This document shows positions 41,151-51,201 of a DNA stretch of 64,000 bases, piece after piece (within the stretch, counting starts at the first letter, position 1; every line of letters begins with the position of its first letter). A model generated the notes under the pieces. The model was given only the letters and a program-made list of their open reading frames with translations, had not been told where the DNA came from and made no database searches. Location: the NCBI GenBank assembly GCA_943371245.1, contig CALRTY020000007.1, forward strand, positions 75,309 through 139,308, in the 5' to 3' direction. Position numbers and translations under genes: made by a program. Source of the DNA: UBA5018 sp947463165 (GTDB lineage Bacteria > Cyanobacteriota > Cyanobacteriia > PCC-6307 > Cyanobiaceae).

Positions 41151-43152
41151 ATTCCACCTCGGTATTCATGTTTTGCAACACTTTCTGCCAACGAATAGAA
41201 AATAATAGCCGATTGACGTGGCCAGTGGTGCCTCCTAGATGATAGGGGGCAACGGTACCACCACCCTCGGCATGGAAAAACGTGATGTCTTCCCAAATCA
41301 TAAGAGGGATCTGCTGCTGTCGTGCTCTCATGCAGAGATCTACATCCTCAAAGTGAGCATATATGTATTCCTCACTAAATCCGTTTAGCTGATCAAAAGT
41401 ATCCCGGCTCATCAGCATTAAGGAACCCGAACAGGCTAGAATTTCCCCCTGGCTTTGATTGCGACCAATTGAATAACCATTATAGAGGGTTACATCGTAA
41501 TTGCTGGCTGAATTAATCTGGGTAATCGCAATTCCCTTCTGCATAAGTGTTCCATCGGTAAAGTATTGATAGGCACTATGGATGGCGCCTGGCTGGGCAA
41601 TTGCCCTATGCAGCAGGGCTAGGTAGTCGTTGCTGGCATTAGCGAATAGGTCATTATTATGAAAGCAAAGAAACTCTCCGGTTGCATTGCTGGCCCCAAT
41701 ATTGCAGGCTGCGGAAAAGCCGAGGTTTTCGGGATTATTTATTATGCCAAATCTTATACCTTTGTAGATTCCCGCCATTCGATTTAGCACGTGAAATGTT
41801 TCTCTAAAAAATTGAATGGAATTGTTGACAACAATAACCTCCATTGGTATGCCTAGCTTGCAGATCTGGGCAAGGGCGGGCCTGGCAATATCAAAGTGGC
41901 CAAGCTGAACAAAAATAAATGATAGCTTGATGGCGGAATTGCTATCTTTTGGATTTAACCAGTGAACCTCGCTGCGGGGCTTGACGGATTTAGTGTACTG
42001 GCTGAACAATTGAGAGCATATTTGCATGGTTTGTGGAGTGAATATGTGTATTCCCTCGTGCCAGGGTGTGTCGCTGTCCATGGCGATGCGCAGGCTGCCC
42101 AGCAGGCCTTCTAAAAGCTTGTCTAAGCTTGCTTCCTCAGCGATGTCGCAGAGTCGAATCCGATTGATGGAAGCTCGCATCGGCGCTCCATCGGCTGCTT
42201 CCAAAACAAGTTGGAGGTCGCCTACCTCAGACCATCGGCTGAGTAAAGAGCAGTCGATCAGACTGGCAAAGCCATGTAAATTGTGGGGCTCGGAGCCGAT
42301 GGCCTGATTCACATCGGGGCGCCGATAATAGCAACTTCCCCCGCTGGCGATCTTGGCGGGTACCAGGGGATCCAGTAAGCGCATGCGGCTGCCACTGCGG
42401 CCCGGGATCGGACTCCAGCCAATTACCAACAGCAGGTTGCCAAATCGAAGCAACCTTTCAATTGTAAGCTCCACCAGGTCTTTATCGGCCTGCCGGTTGG
42501 CAGTGAGCCTGTCAAGGCGTCCTAAGGGGATGTTGGTATGGGAGACGATTGCTGCCGCCTCCACCGCTGCCCAGGTGAATTCAGGTTCAAGTCCACGCGC
42601 TTCTTTCAGACATAGGTAAGCATCGGTGGGTCGATTTAAGGACTTGAAAATCAGTCCCAGCTCAAAGGGGATCCAGGGGGTGGGAGCGATGCGACGAAAT
42701 GGTAAAAGAACCTCCAGTGCCCGTTCTACTTGGCTGGCATTGCGCAGGGCGTGGGCATAGATAAATGCCAACATTGGGTCTTGGGCCAGCTCCCTGCTGT
42801 GTCCCAGGGCTCGTTCCACCAGGGTGATGCAGCCAGTAAAGTCTGAGGAATCAGCCAGGGTTTTGGCCTGGCGGAAGAGGGCCTCAGCCGACTCTGCTGA
42901 CTTGATTGGGGTTTGGCTGGCTGGGCTTACTTGCGCCACCGGAGCGCGCGAAACAGGCAGATTGTTGCTGGTGGGTGCTGGTTGATTTGCAGTTTGTGGC
43001 GGGTCTTGGTCCCGCTGGGCCGAGTTGGTGGCAGCTGCGTCTGTCGCCAACAGTTGAGCCAGGCTTTGCCAGGCCGCGGAGTCAGCTGGGAAATCCAGCA
43101 GATGCCGCTGCAATACCGCCAGCGAAGATTGCAATGACTCACCCGAGTTCAT
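41140..43152 (-). CDS. Family 2 glycosyltransferase with TPR-like N-terminus
   Basis: A 670-residue protein. Residues ~60-210 form helical TPR-like repeats ('AEALFRQAKTLADSSDFTGC'). The C-terminal third is a GT-A domain: 'LGHFDIARPALAQICKLGIP', 'NNPENLGFSAACNIGASNAT', 'FLCFHNNDLFA' (metal-binding Asp), and 'YIYAHFEDVDLCMRARQQQI'. It resembles rhamnosyltransferase-type GT2. The middle part (about 210-400) is unassigned. Overlaps by ATGA with the methyltransferase gene before it and by 11 bases with the GT4 gene after it. Confidence 0.83.
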   Translation of the reverse strand: MNSGESLQSSLAVLQRHLLDFPADSAAWQSLAQLLATDAAATNSAQRDQDPPQTANQPAPTSNNLPVSRAPVAQVSPASQTPIKSAESAEALFRQAKTLADSSDFTGCITLVERALGHSRELAQDPMLAFIYAHALRNASQVERALEVLLPFRRIAPTPWIPFELGLIFKSLNRPTDAYLCLKEARGLEPEFTWAAVEAAAIVSHTNIPLGRLDRLTANRQADKDLVELTIERLLRFGNLLLVIGWSPIPGRSGSRMRLLDPLVPAKIASGGSCYYRRPDVNQAIGSEPHNLHGFASLIDCSLLSRWSEVGDLQLVLEAADGAPMRASINRIRLCDIAEEASLDKLLEGLLGSLRIAMDSDTPWHEGIHIFTPQTMQICSQLFSQYTKSVKPRSEVHWLNPKDSNSAIKLSFIFVQLGHFDIARPALAQICKLGIPMEVIVVNNSIQFFRETFHVLNRMAGIYKGIRFGIINNPENLGFSAACNIGASNATGEFLCFHNNDLFANASNDYLALLHRAIAQPGAIHSAYQYFTDGTLMQKGIAITQINSASNYDVTLYNGYSIGRNQSQGEILACSGSLMLMSRDTFDQLNGFSEEYIYAHFEDVDLCMRARQQQIPLMIWEDITFFHAEGGGTVAPYHLGGTTGHVNRLLFSIRWQKVLQNMNTEVEYVL

Positions 43153-43982
43153 CGGCAGGCCTCCAATACGAATACTCCAGGTAGATCAGCTCCGAGAACG
43201 CCATACTTCCAGCTGGCGGTATAGTGAATCTTGGAGGCACTAAAGCCCACATCTTGCAGTAATTTGAGTATACTCCAGCCGGGAATTTGATATGAAATAG
43301 ATGCAACAGGCTGGGCTGAGGGTTCCCCCGGCTGGCGGGGTTGTTGAATTGCCTTAACGATCGTTTCCTGTTGGCCATAGGCAAAGGGAAATGTCGCTAA
43401 AAATCGTCCACCAGGCTTGAGCACCCGCAGGGCTTCGCCCAGGCATTGCTCCAGGGATTGAGCATATCCAATCAAGTCGTTGTAAACAAGTAGATCATAG
43501 CTTGAGCTGCTAAACGAAAGATTGCAGATATCCTCATGGCCAGCGTCGGCGGCGCGGGGGCCGCTCAGGCATGATCGGGTTACACAGTGGGGAGCGAGTT
43601 GGAGCAAATAAGCAGAAAATCCAGTGAATGCCTCGGCGACAAATATATTCATGCCTGCAAGATTTTTGCCTTTTTTGATCTCCTTGTCGATTTCCAATAA
43701 AACAGCTCTGTGACGACTGACCAATTGACTTGCTTCTATTGATTCTCGAAAATTGCCACCTTCAATTTTAATAGATTGTGGGGGGAGATGCAGGCCGGTG
43801 ATCGGTTGCAGGATGCCCAGCAAACGGATGGCATCCAGGCATTCCTCAACAACGAAGCTAGATCGGGTCTCGCTGGCCAGGCTCAGCAGAAACTCCTCAA
43901 GAGAATCCCAGCAAAGCCTTTTGTCGTGCAAGGCTAAACAGGCCTGGGAGGGGACCGCAAGTTTTTCGCTTAACTGCACCAA
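43149..43982 (-). CDS. SAM-dependent methyltransferase (class I)
   Basis: A 277-residue protein. The C-terminal half has the end of a class I methyltransferase domain: 'YDLLVYNDLIGYAQSLEQCL' and 'EALRVLKPGGRFLATFPFAY' (post II motif). The usual Gly-rich SAM loop is weak: 'MNIFVAEAFTGFSAYLLQLA'. The first ~70 residues are helical. First gene of the operon 43982 to 39145, divergent from manC. Methylation of a sugar or of the glycan end is a plausible role. Confidence 0.75.
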   Translation of the reverse strand: MVQLSEKLAVPSQACLALHDKRLCWDSLEEFLLSLASETRSSFVVEECLDAIRLLGILQPITGLHLPPQSIKIEGGNFRESIEASQLVSRHRAVLLEIDKEIKKGKNLAGMNIFVAEAFTGFSAYLLQLAPHCVTRSCLSGPRAADAGHEDICNLSFSSSSYDLLVYNDLIGYAQSLEQCLGEALRVLKPGGRFLATFPFAYGQQETIVKAIQQPRQPGEPSAQPVASISYQIPGWSILKLLQDVGFSASKIHYTASWKYGVLGADLPGVFVLEACR

Positions 43983-44087
43983 AGGGGTCAGACCTGACGT
44001 CCAAGAGCAGATCAGTTCGATAGTATCAGCAACTCTGAGCTGGTGGGTATCCCCGGCTGCAGCTGCCTGTTTACGGGATTGTGTTGA

Positions 44088-45587
44088 ATGGTGGCAGACA
44101 AATTCTCAAGAGCGATGTCAGCCACAGCTTCCAGCCTGGTGCCTGTGATCCTCTGTGGAGGTACGGGCACCCGCCTTTGGCCCCTCTCCCGAGCCAGCTA
44201 CCCCAAGCAGTACTGGCCTTTGGCGGGTTCAGGGGCTGACACCCTGCTGCAGCAGACCCAACAGCGTCTTGAAGGGCTGCCAGGCTTGGCCCCGTCGCTC
44301 GTGATTTGCAATGAAGACCATCGCTTCATAGTTGCCGAACAGATGCGCCAGCTTGGCGCTTCTCCGGCTGCGATTCTGTTGGAGCCCGTGGGGCGAAACA
44401 CGGCCCCCGCAGTGGCCGTGGCTGCCCTGCAGGCCACAGCCGCAGGGCATGATCCCCTGCTGTTGGTGCTGGCGGCCGATCACGTGATTCGCGATGCCAG
44501 CCAGTTTAGGGCCGCCGTGGAGGTGGGCATCCCAGCTGCCCAGGCGGGACAGCTGGTTACTTTCGGAATCGTGCCTACGGCTGCGGAAACCGGTTATGGC
44601 TACATAGAGGCGGCCCAGCCCCTCAATGCTGGACCGACTGCTCCGGTGCCCATCCACCGGTTCGTTGAGAAACCAGACCGCGCCACTGCGGAACAGTTCC
44701 TAAGCACCGGCCGCTTCACCTGGAACAGCGGCATGTTCCTGTTCAAGGCCAGCGCCATCCTGGCGGAGCTGGAACGGCTGGCGCCCGAGGTGGTCAGTGC
44801 CTGTCGCTCGGCATTGGAGCACGATTCTTCCGACCTGGATTTCTTGAGGCTGGAGCGCGAGGCCTTCGCGGGCTGTCCGAACATCGCCCTGGACGTGGCC
44901 GTGATGGAGAAGACAGACCGGGGCGCCGTGCTGCCCCTCGATGCCGGATGGAGCGATGTGGGCAGCTGGAGTGCCCTATGGGAGACCTCGGACCGGGATG
45001 CCGATGGCAACGTTTTGCGGGGCAGGGTGATTAGCCAGGCCTCCCGCAATTGCTACCTACGCAGTGAGCACCGACTGGTGGTGGGCCTGGGGGTGGAAGA
45101 CCTGGTGGTGGTGGAGACCGACGACGTGGTCTTGGTTGCCCATCGCGACAAGGCCCAGGAGATCAAGGCTGTGGTCCAAACTCTGGAAGCTGCCGGCGCC
45201 CGAGAGAGTAAGGCCCATAGGCGCATTTACCGGCCTTGGGGCTCCTACGATGGGGTGACAGAAGGCGACCGTTGGCAGGTCAAGAAAATCGTGGTCAATC
45301 CGGGAGCGTCGCTGTCCCTGCAGATGCACCATCACCGGGCCGAGCACTGGATCGTGGTGGCTGGAACCGCCGTGGTGGAGAAAAACGGCGTGGAGGAGTT
45401 GGTGGGCGAGAACCAGAGCACCTACATCCCCTTGGGCTGCCGCCATCGGCTGTCCAATCCTGGCAAGATTCCAGTGGAGATGATCGAGGTGCAGAGCGGC
45501 CCCTATCTAGGCGAAGACGACATTGTGCGTTTTGAGGATCGCTATGGGCGCAGTGATGCAAAACCCCAAGCAATTCCAGTGGCTTGA
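44088..45587 (+). CDS. manC: Mannose-1-phosphate guanylyltransferase / mannose-6-phosphate isomerase
   Basis: Bifunctional type II enzyme making GDP-mannose. The nucleotidyltransferase domain starts 'PVILCGGTGTRLWPLSRASY' and includes 'EPVGRNTAPAVAVAAL', 'FVEKPDRATAEQFL' and 'WNSGMFLF'. The C-terminal cupin isomerase domain shows 'RPWGSYDGVTEGDRWQVKKI', 'LSLQMHHHRAEHWIVVAGTA' and 'YIPLGCRHRLSNPG'. The frame gives 499 residues; an ATG at 44115 would give 490 and fits the core equally well. It is the only plus-strand gene in this glycan region and has its own terminator. It feeds gmd/fcl 17 kb away. Confidence 0.94.
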   Translation: MVADKFSRAMSATASSLVPVILCGGTGTRLWPLSRASYPKQYWPLAGSGADTLLQQTQQRLEGLPGLAPSLVICNEDHRFIVAEQMRQLGASPAAILLEPVGRNTAPAVAVAALQATAAGHDPLLLVLAADHVIRDASQFRAAVEVGIPAAQAGQLVTFGIVPTAAETGYGYIEAAQPLNAGPTAPVPIHRFVEKPDRATAEQFLSTGRFTWNSGMFLFKASAILAELERLAPEVVSACRSALEHDSSDLDFLRLEREAFAGCPNIALDVAVMEKTDRGAVLPLDAGWSDVGSWSALWETSDRDADGNVLRGRVISQASRNCYLRSEHRLVVGLGVEDLVVVETDDVVLVAHRDKAQEIKAVVQTLEAAGARESKAHRRIYRPWGSYDGVTEGDRWQVKKIVVNPGASLSLQMHHHRAEHWIVVAGTAVVEKNGVEELVGENQSTYIPLGCRHRLSNPGKIPVEMIEVQSGPYLGEDDIVRFEDRYGRSDAKPQAIPVA

Positions 45588-45626
45588 GTTACGGCTTTAG
45601 GCGCTCATTTGCCTATGCTGGCCTCC

Positions 45627-45657
45627 GAGGGTGCTGCAATTGACGACGCCCTCTTTT
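45627..45657 (+). terminator. Rho-independent terminator of manC
   Basis: A 7-bp stem (gagggtg / cgccctc, one G-U pair) with a 13-base loop, followed by TTTT, 40 bases past the manC stop. Confidence 0.65.
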
Positions 45658-45756
45658 GTGGATGGCAAATATAATGATCTGTTCTCAGCGGAGGAATGGG
45701 CCAGCTCCGGCCAAATAGATTAAGCGAGATCAGGAATTGCCTTCCGTGATTACTCT

Positions 45757-48700
45757 TTAATAAAAATCGGCCTGCTCTTCTTCCTCCGCTCGCAGTAGCC
45801 TCTCAATGTCAAAGCCCAGGGTCATGAAGTGGCGATGAATTGCCTGTACCGCCTCGTCATTGGTGACCCGTTCACTGGTGACATGGTTGGCAGCTTGGGG
45901 CGAATTGAAGGCAAACCAGAGCGAACTCTTGGCATAGTTGTTGGAGATTTCCGCCATCGGGAAGGCCAATGCCGCCGTCTTGGCGGCGGCATTGGGCTGG
46001 GTGATCAGAGCAGGAACGCCTTGAACGGCGGTTAGCCAGCGCAGCCAGAGGTCGTCATGGGTGGGGGCGATCCTTAGGGCAGCCTCCAATTGCAGATCGG
46101 CAGGGAAATAGGCGCGGCGATAAATTACGCCGCTCTGGCCGGTGGGCAAATTGCCCAGCCTGGGCTCATGCAGGCCGTCATGCCAATTTGCGTAATCTGC
46201 GAACCCCCGAGAGGGCCCCAGGCGCATGCGCCTACCCCGGTGGGCCACCACGCACTGGTAGCGAAGATGCTTGGCCACCAGATATTCGATGAAACGGGGC
46301 GGGTAAATGGTGTCGTCGTCTACCGTGATAAAGCGGTCATCTTCACTGTCGGTGGCAGGGCTCTGCAGATAAATGGCAAACTTGCGATATGGGCCCAGGT
46401 TTTCCACCCAGTGGAGATGAACTGTGGGATCTTCCCTCAGCACCTGCAGACGTTCGTCCCGGGGATCAACGCCTTCGTCTAGCAGATAGGGGGCCTGAGA
46501 GAGGTAGATATGGATACCCCGCGGCGGCATGGTCTGGCGCTGTAAAGAACGCACTACCCGCTCTAATGTATGCAGCCTTGTGGAGATTGTGGTTAGGCAG
46601 ATATCCGGACCAAGGCCATAGGGAGTGCGCTCTCGCAGCAGTTGCTGCAGATCGGCGAGGCTGGCGCCAATGCGACTGTCCTGGGGCTCCAAGGTATTGG
46701 CCCGGCAGAGCAGATCCATCGCCTTACCCCATTGTTGCTCGTGACATTCGATCTCCGCCAAGCGCAGCAGGGCCTCTGCGGCAAGGGGCTGGTGATGCAA
46801 AATGCTTTCCATCAGTTCGCGGGCTTCCTCGGCGCGTCCTTCTGCCAACATCGGTGTAATTGGTGGCAGGGCATCGGCGGCTCGGAATGCCCAGTCGGCC
46901 CGGGCCGCTAGCTGGGGATTGCTGCGGTTCTCGCCCTGCCGGGGGATATCGTGACTGCTCAGTTCCAGCACCATGCCGACGTCAATGGCGATGCCGCCCC
47001 GGGCCTTGATCGCCTGACAGTGAATAGGAGCATGGCTGCCACTGTTGACAAGAAACAGTTCACCTGGCTCAACTGAGGCCTCAATCCAGGCAAGAACTTG
47101 CCGATGCTCTTGCGGGCTTAACCTGCCTGGGTTAGCCTGATTAGGAGTAGACAATACCAGAGATTTAGCCGGCAACTGCAGGCCTGTGGCAGGCGTCGTC
47201 GTCGTGATCAGTCCGCTCACACAATTGAACGGAGGAGCACTAAAGCAACCCGCATCAAGCAAGGCGTGGTGTACAAGCCAGCCACCGGGGTGGATTTTGG
47301 GTGCAAGTTTGAACAGCTCATTTAGGCTGAGTTGTCGGGCCAAGTTGGCGGCTACTGTCCAGGTGGATGCAGGCCCTTGCAGTGTCTGGGATGGATCGGG
47401 AATGCCCACCCAGTCGGCATTGCGGATTGCATCTAGAAGCTGAGTGCCTAGCTCACCAGTTTTAAGCGTTATACCTTCGGCTTCGCCTAGGCGAATCAGG
47501 CTGAAGCCTTGGCCCGCATCAACGGCCCTGCGGATGGTTTCCAGAAGCCTTTCGAGTTCTGACTTCGCAATGGCGGATGTACTGGCCCAATCCTGAAAAC
47601 TACGCCGCAGGCTCGGGCCGCAGACGCTGTAGGTGAGGCAGGCTAGGCAGTGGTCTTCGCCGCCGAGGCCGTCTTGACCGGAGAGCAGCTCGTGATGCTT
47701 AGCGAGCAACTCAGCGAAGGGCAAGCGCTTGGGATTGTGGCCCAGTTGGTGAAGAGTCAGCTCCGCTTGATGCTCGGCACCTAGCAAGGAGCTCAAGGTG
47801 TCGCTGTCTGCTGGCGGGTAGGTTTCTGCCAGCACTGCCACTATTGCTAGTCGGTTGGTGCTATCTAGGGCTGCGGCATGGGGCAATAGGTTTCTGGCCA
47901 ATTGGCTGCAGATAGAGGCGCCGCGGTCCTGGATCAGGCAGCAGCGCAGGCTGTAGATCATTGTCCAAAGTTCATCGGCAGGGCGCCGTTGCAGTGCTTC
48001 CCAGGCCAGGTGAAGATGGCGGCGATTGCGGCTATAAAAAGCGGCATCGCAGAACTCGAACAGGGACTGGGCATCAGTGTTGATTTTGGCCAATCGCCTT
48101 TCAGCGAAGGCCTCCAGGGCTGCCAGGGGCCTTTCCGCCGTCCAGACGCAGTCAAAAATAGTTTCCGCTGCAGGGATGGCTGGCAGAGCCTGGTGGACAA
48201 CCGCATCGGCAATTGGCTCACTGGTCGGTGCCGGTGTTTTGGCTGCAGGAGGGGAGCTTGCTAGGGCTCCAGGAGAGGTGCTTGCAAAGGTGTTAGCATT
48301 CTTATTTGCTGTCTTGGCCTTGGCTGATTCATTTGTTGGAGCTGAGGCGAAGGCCTTCAGTGCTGTATTTATCAGATAGGGATGTTGCCGGTACTCTCCG
48401 CGGGTGTTGCCGACGCCGCTGCTTAAGTCGATCACCGAACCCACATCAATGGCAACGCCTCCTTGGGCGCGGATGGCTTGGCAGTAAATCTTGCCCAGAA
48501 TGCCTGCTCCCACCAGCCACAGCTGCCCAGGTTTAACCGTGCGGGAAATCCAGTCCAGGCAGCGTTCAAACACCACTGGGTAGTGAGCATGCTCGCCGGA
48601 AGTATCCTTTCGGAACCAATGCTCCCCTGGAATTATGAAGTGCTCTATGGGCTGACCCTCTAATCCCTTGGGCAAGGAAGGGGAAATGAGGCCACTAACC

Positions 48701-51084
48701 CGGTTGAAGGGAGGTAGGGCGTACTGGCCGCTGTAAAGCAGGTAATTGTGTACATGCCAGCCCCCTGGCACCAACTTGGGCGCAATATGATCAATGCACC
48801 CCTGCCAATATTGGGCTATGCCTTCTGCCACCGTCACCATTTGCCTGGGACCGTGTAGGCATTGGGGAATATCGGCAATGCCAATCCAGTCGGAGTCTTC
48901 AATGGCTGCGGCAAAACGCTTAATGAGTTGCTGGTGCTCATCGCCTTGAAGGTGACCCCTATTCGCGGCGAGATTGGCTTCAATAAACTTGCCGTTCAGG
49001 GTGGCCCCGCCAACGTCCGGGCGGCGTCCGCAGAGGAAGAGTCCCTCACCATCTCCGAGACGTATCAGGCTGAATCCTTCGCCCTTTTCCAGGGCCGATT
49101 GGATGCGTTGAACCAAGTTATCAAGGATGGCGGGGGCTATGGCTGCTGGAGATGTCCAGTCGTGCCAAGGGCCGCGGATGCTGGGCCCACAGCGGCTATA
49201 GACACTGGCACAGAGAGCTCGCTGATTATCGTCTAACTCGGGATGCAGGCCCAGCAACTTGTCTAGCTGAGGGCGTAGGTCTAACTGGGCCAGCATTTGA
49301 TCTACCTCTGGCAAAAATGGCAGCAACTGGACAAGGGCCTGCTGGCTGTCAGCGGTATGATCTTGCTGTAAGTAGCTGGCAATTAGGCGAAGGTTCAGTA
49401 CATTGAAATGGCGAGAATGGCGCACTAGGGCCCGGGCTGCCTGGCCGCACTGCTCATTGCTGCCATGACTGGCCACGGCCAGCATCAAATTGTAAAGGGC
49501 CCGCCAAGGACTATCCTTGGGTATCGCCTCCACTAGATGTAGAGCTCTGGCGATTAGTTCGGCATCTTGGGTGTGCCAACAGCAATTGATAAAGGTATCC
49601 AGGGCGGCATGGTCGCCGGTTTTGGCCTGGCTCCAGCAGGCCTGAGCTAACTGCAACAGGGCATGGCCGGGACGATCGGACAGCCAGATGGCATCGTGTA
49701 GCGAAAGTGGGGCGGCTAGCAGATCCAGGCATTGCTCGGCAAAGCGGTACTTGCCATGCTCCAAGTTGGCTTCGCCAATCCAAGGATGCCGCCGGTAGAA
49801 GTCGATCGAGCTGGCCAGTTGTTCTTCGATAGACCAAGCCTGACCGTCTTTTTTGCCCCAGCTAGCGGCCCAGCTCTCGAGGTTGAGGGATTGGCGAACC
49901 CAGGGGTGGATTGGGATGGAAAGCGCCATGTCCTGATCCAGGTTCTGATCAGCTGCCAACTCGATCGCTGCAGCTTGGTCACTCGTTATTAGCTGGGCCA
50001 ACAAGCGCCGGAGCAATTGCTGGATTGTCGCTTGGGTGGGCTGGTGGATGCTGTGGGCAATCGCTGTATGCCGATGTTGATCTGCGATCCAGTCAGCGAG
50101 GCCCAGGTCGCAATTTGCCTGCTGCTGTTGCAGTGCCGCCAGCGAATTGGCGTGGGCCTGGCAGAGCGCCTCCGCCAAGCTAGAGGGCGCAGGCTTCTGG
50201 AGTAAATAGTCCGCCTCTAAACCCCGACGGGCGGCGGCCATAGCCAGAAAGTCTTGATAGCCGCCCAGGGGAGATTCCGCCTCCAGGGCGGCAAGTTGGC
50301 CATCGGGATCCTGGGCGTAGCCGATCCAAGGGTGATGGCCCCCATAGTGGAGCTGGGGCACCACGATGGCGCGGGCTGGGGCGGGCAGCAGGGAGATCAG
50401 GCCAGGTATGTCGATGCTGTCGGGGGAACCGGAAGGCGCCCGCTGGATCACTAATACGTCCACATTTGCCAGCAGTTGCTGCAGACTTGTCCTCTCTTCT
50501 GGCCTGGTCAAATCTAACTTGGTAAAGTCTGGATTTGACAAGTCTGACTTTGGCAAACAGCCAGAAGGCCAGTAGGTGATCTGGGCTTGGGGGAAGGCCG
50601 ATTCCAGGCCGAGCCGCAGGGAATCGAATTGAGAATTGCCAACCAGCACCAGACGATGCAGTTCAGTCACTTCGGCTGTAACGGTTGCCGCTGGCGGCAC
50701 TTGCCGCAGCAACTCGCGCATATGAGTTAGCCAATTAATCGGCGAATCGTGCAGCTGCTCCAGCCGCTCCATGCAGCCCAGGGCCTGGCTGGCCCACTGG
50801 CCTCGATCTTGATGCTGAGGAATGGAATTGCTTGTATCGCTGTCCCTGAACCACTCGTACACCCAGATGGCGCCATAGCGACAGCATTCCTCCTCAAGGA
50901 AGGGCACCCAGTCAGGCAGGAGTGGGTTTTGCTGGCGGAGGATCGCGAACAACTTGGCGCCCTTGAGGGCCTGCTCGATGGCGCTGGGCCGCTCGCTTTC
51001 CGCCAGCGCCAACATGCGCGTGTGGCAGGCGACCGCCTGATCCATCAAGGTTGTGCCTGTCTCAAGGGGCATAGACGTTCGCAA
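45757..51084 (-). CDS. Giant multidomain glycosyltransferase (WcbI-like, two GT-D-type domains, C-terminal GT)
   Basis: A single frame of 1775 residues. From about residue 140 to 390 it resembles WcbI-type polysaccharide proteins ('LVLVGNSQFDSLRLGLESAF', 'QLHYGGHHPWIGYAQDPDG'). Two related domains follow, near residues 655-900 and 1180-1400, each starting with the motif of GT-D (DUF1792) transferases: 'FSLIRLGDGEGLF' in the first, 'FSLIRLGEAEGIT' in the second, each ending in 'QAI.A.GGIAIDVG'. The second has lost the Asp-Gly-Glu. After a low-complexity linker and TPR-like helices comes a GT-A-like domain (about 1495-1775) with 'FITVDDDTIYPPRFIEYLVA'. No membrane segments. Substrates are unknown. 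Confidence 0.82.
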   Translation of the reverse strand: MRTSMPLETGTTLMDQAVACHTRMLALAESERPSAIEQALKGAKLFAILRQQNPLLPDWVPFLEEECCRYGAIWVYEWFRDSDTSNSIPQHQDRGQWASQALGCMERLEQLHDSPINWLTHMRELLRQVPPAATVTAEVTELHRLVLVGNSQFDSLRLGLESAFPQAQITYWPSGCLPKSDLSNPDFTKLDLTRPEERTSLQQLLANVDVLVIQRAPSGSPDSIDIPGLISLLPAPARAIVVPQLHYGGHHPWIGYAQDPDGQLAALEAESPLGGYQDFLAMAAARRGLEADYLLQKPAPSSLAEALCQAHANSLAALQQQQANCDLGLADWIADQHRHTAIAHSIHQPTQATIQQLLRRLLAQLITSDQAAAIELAADQNLDQDMALSIPIHPWVRQSLNLESWAASWGKKDGQAWSIEEQLASSIDFYRRHPWIGEANLEHGKYRFAEQCLDLLAAPLSLHDAIWLSDRPGHALLQLAQACWSQAKTGDHAALDTFINCCWHTQDAELIARALHLVEAIPKDSPWRALYNLMLAVASHGSNEQCGQAARALVRHSRHFNVLNLRLIASYLQQDHTADSQQALVQLLPFLPEVDQMLAQLDLRPQLDKLLGLHPELDDNQRALCASVYSRCGPSIRGPWHDWTSPAAIAPAILDNLVQRIQSALEKGEGFSLIRLGDGEGLFLCGRRPDVGGATLNGKFIEANLAANRGHLQGDEHQQLIKRFAAAIEDSDWIGIADIPQCLHGPRQMVTVAEGIAQYWQGCIDHIAPKLVPGGWHVHNYLLYSGQYALPPFNRVSGLISPSLPKGLEGQPIEHFIIPGEHWFRKDTSGEHAHYPVVFERCLDWISRTVKPGQLWLVGAGILGKIYCQAIRAQGGVAIDVGSVIDLSSGVGNTRGEYRQHPYLINTALKAFASAPTNESAKAKTANKNANTFASTSPGALASSPPAAKTPAPTSEPIADAVVHQALPAIPAAETIFDCVWTAERPLAALEAFAERRLAKINTDAQSLFEFCDAAFYSRNRRHLHLAWEALQRRPADELWTMIYSLRCCLIQDRGASICSQLARNLLPHAAALDSTNRLAIVAVLAETYPPADSDTLSSLLGAEHQAELTLHQLGHNPKRLPFAELLAKHHELLSGQDGLGGEDHCLACLTYSVCGPSLRRSFQDWASTSAIAKSELERLLETIRRAVDAGQGFSLIRLGEAEGITLKTGELGTQLLDAIRNADWVGIPDPSQTLQGPASTWTVAANLARQLSLNELFKLAPKIHPGGWLVHHALLDAGCFSAPPFNCVSGLITTTTPATGLQLPAKSLVLSTPNQANPGRLSPQEHRQVLAWIEASVEPGELFLVNSGSHAPIHCQAIKARGGIAIDVGMVLELSSHDIPRQGENRSNPQLAARADWAFRAADALPPITPMLAEGRAEEARELMESILHHQPLAAEALLRLAEIECHEQQWGKAMDLLCRANTLEPQDSRIGASLADLQQLLRERTPYGLGPDICLTTISTRLHTLERVVRSLQRQTMPPRGIHIYLSQAPYLLDEGVDPRDERLQVLREDPTVHLHWVENLGPYRKFAIYLQSPATDSEDDRFITVDDDTIYPPRFIEYLVAKHLRYQCVVAHRGRRMRLGPSRGFADYANWHDGLHEPRLGNLPTGQSGVIYRRAYFPADLQLEAALRIAPTHDDLWLRWLTAVQGVPALITQPNAAAKTAALAFPMAEISNNYAKSSLWFAFNSPQAANHVTSERVTNDEAVQAIHRHFMTLGFDIERLLRAEEEEQADFY

Positions 51085-51201
51085 GGCTCCTGGGCACTGG
51101 AATCAATTTATACGATTTTGCAGCTTTGCCATGGCTAGGCATCCTCCTGCACCCTCCCCCCGCGAGCCATGACCGGCCGGGATTTCATGGAGGTCAAATA
51201 A

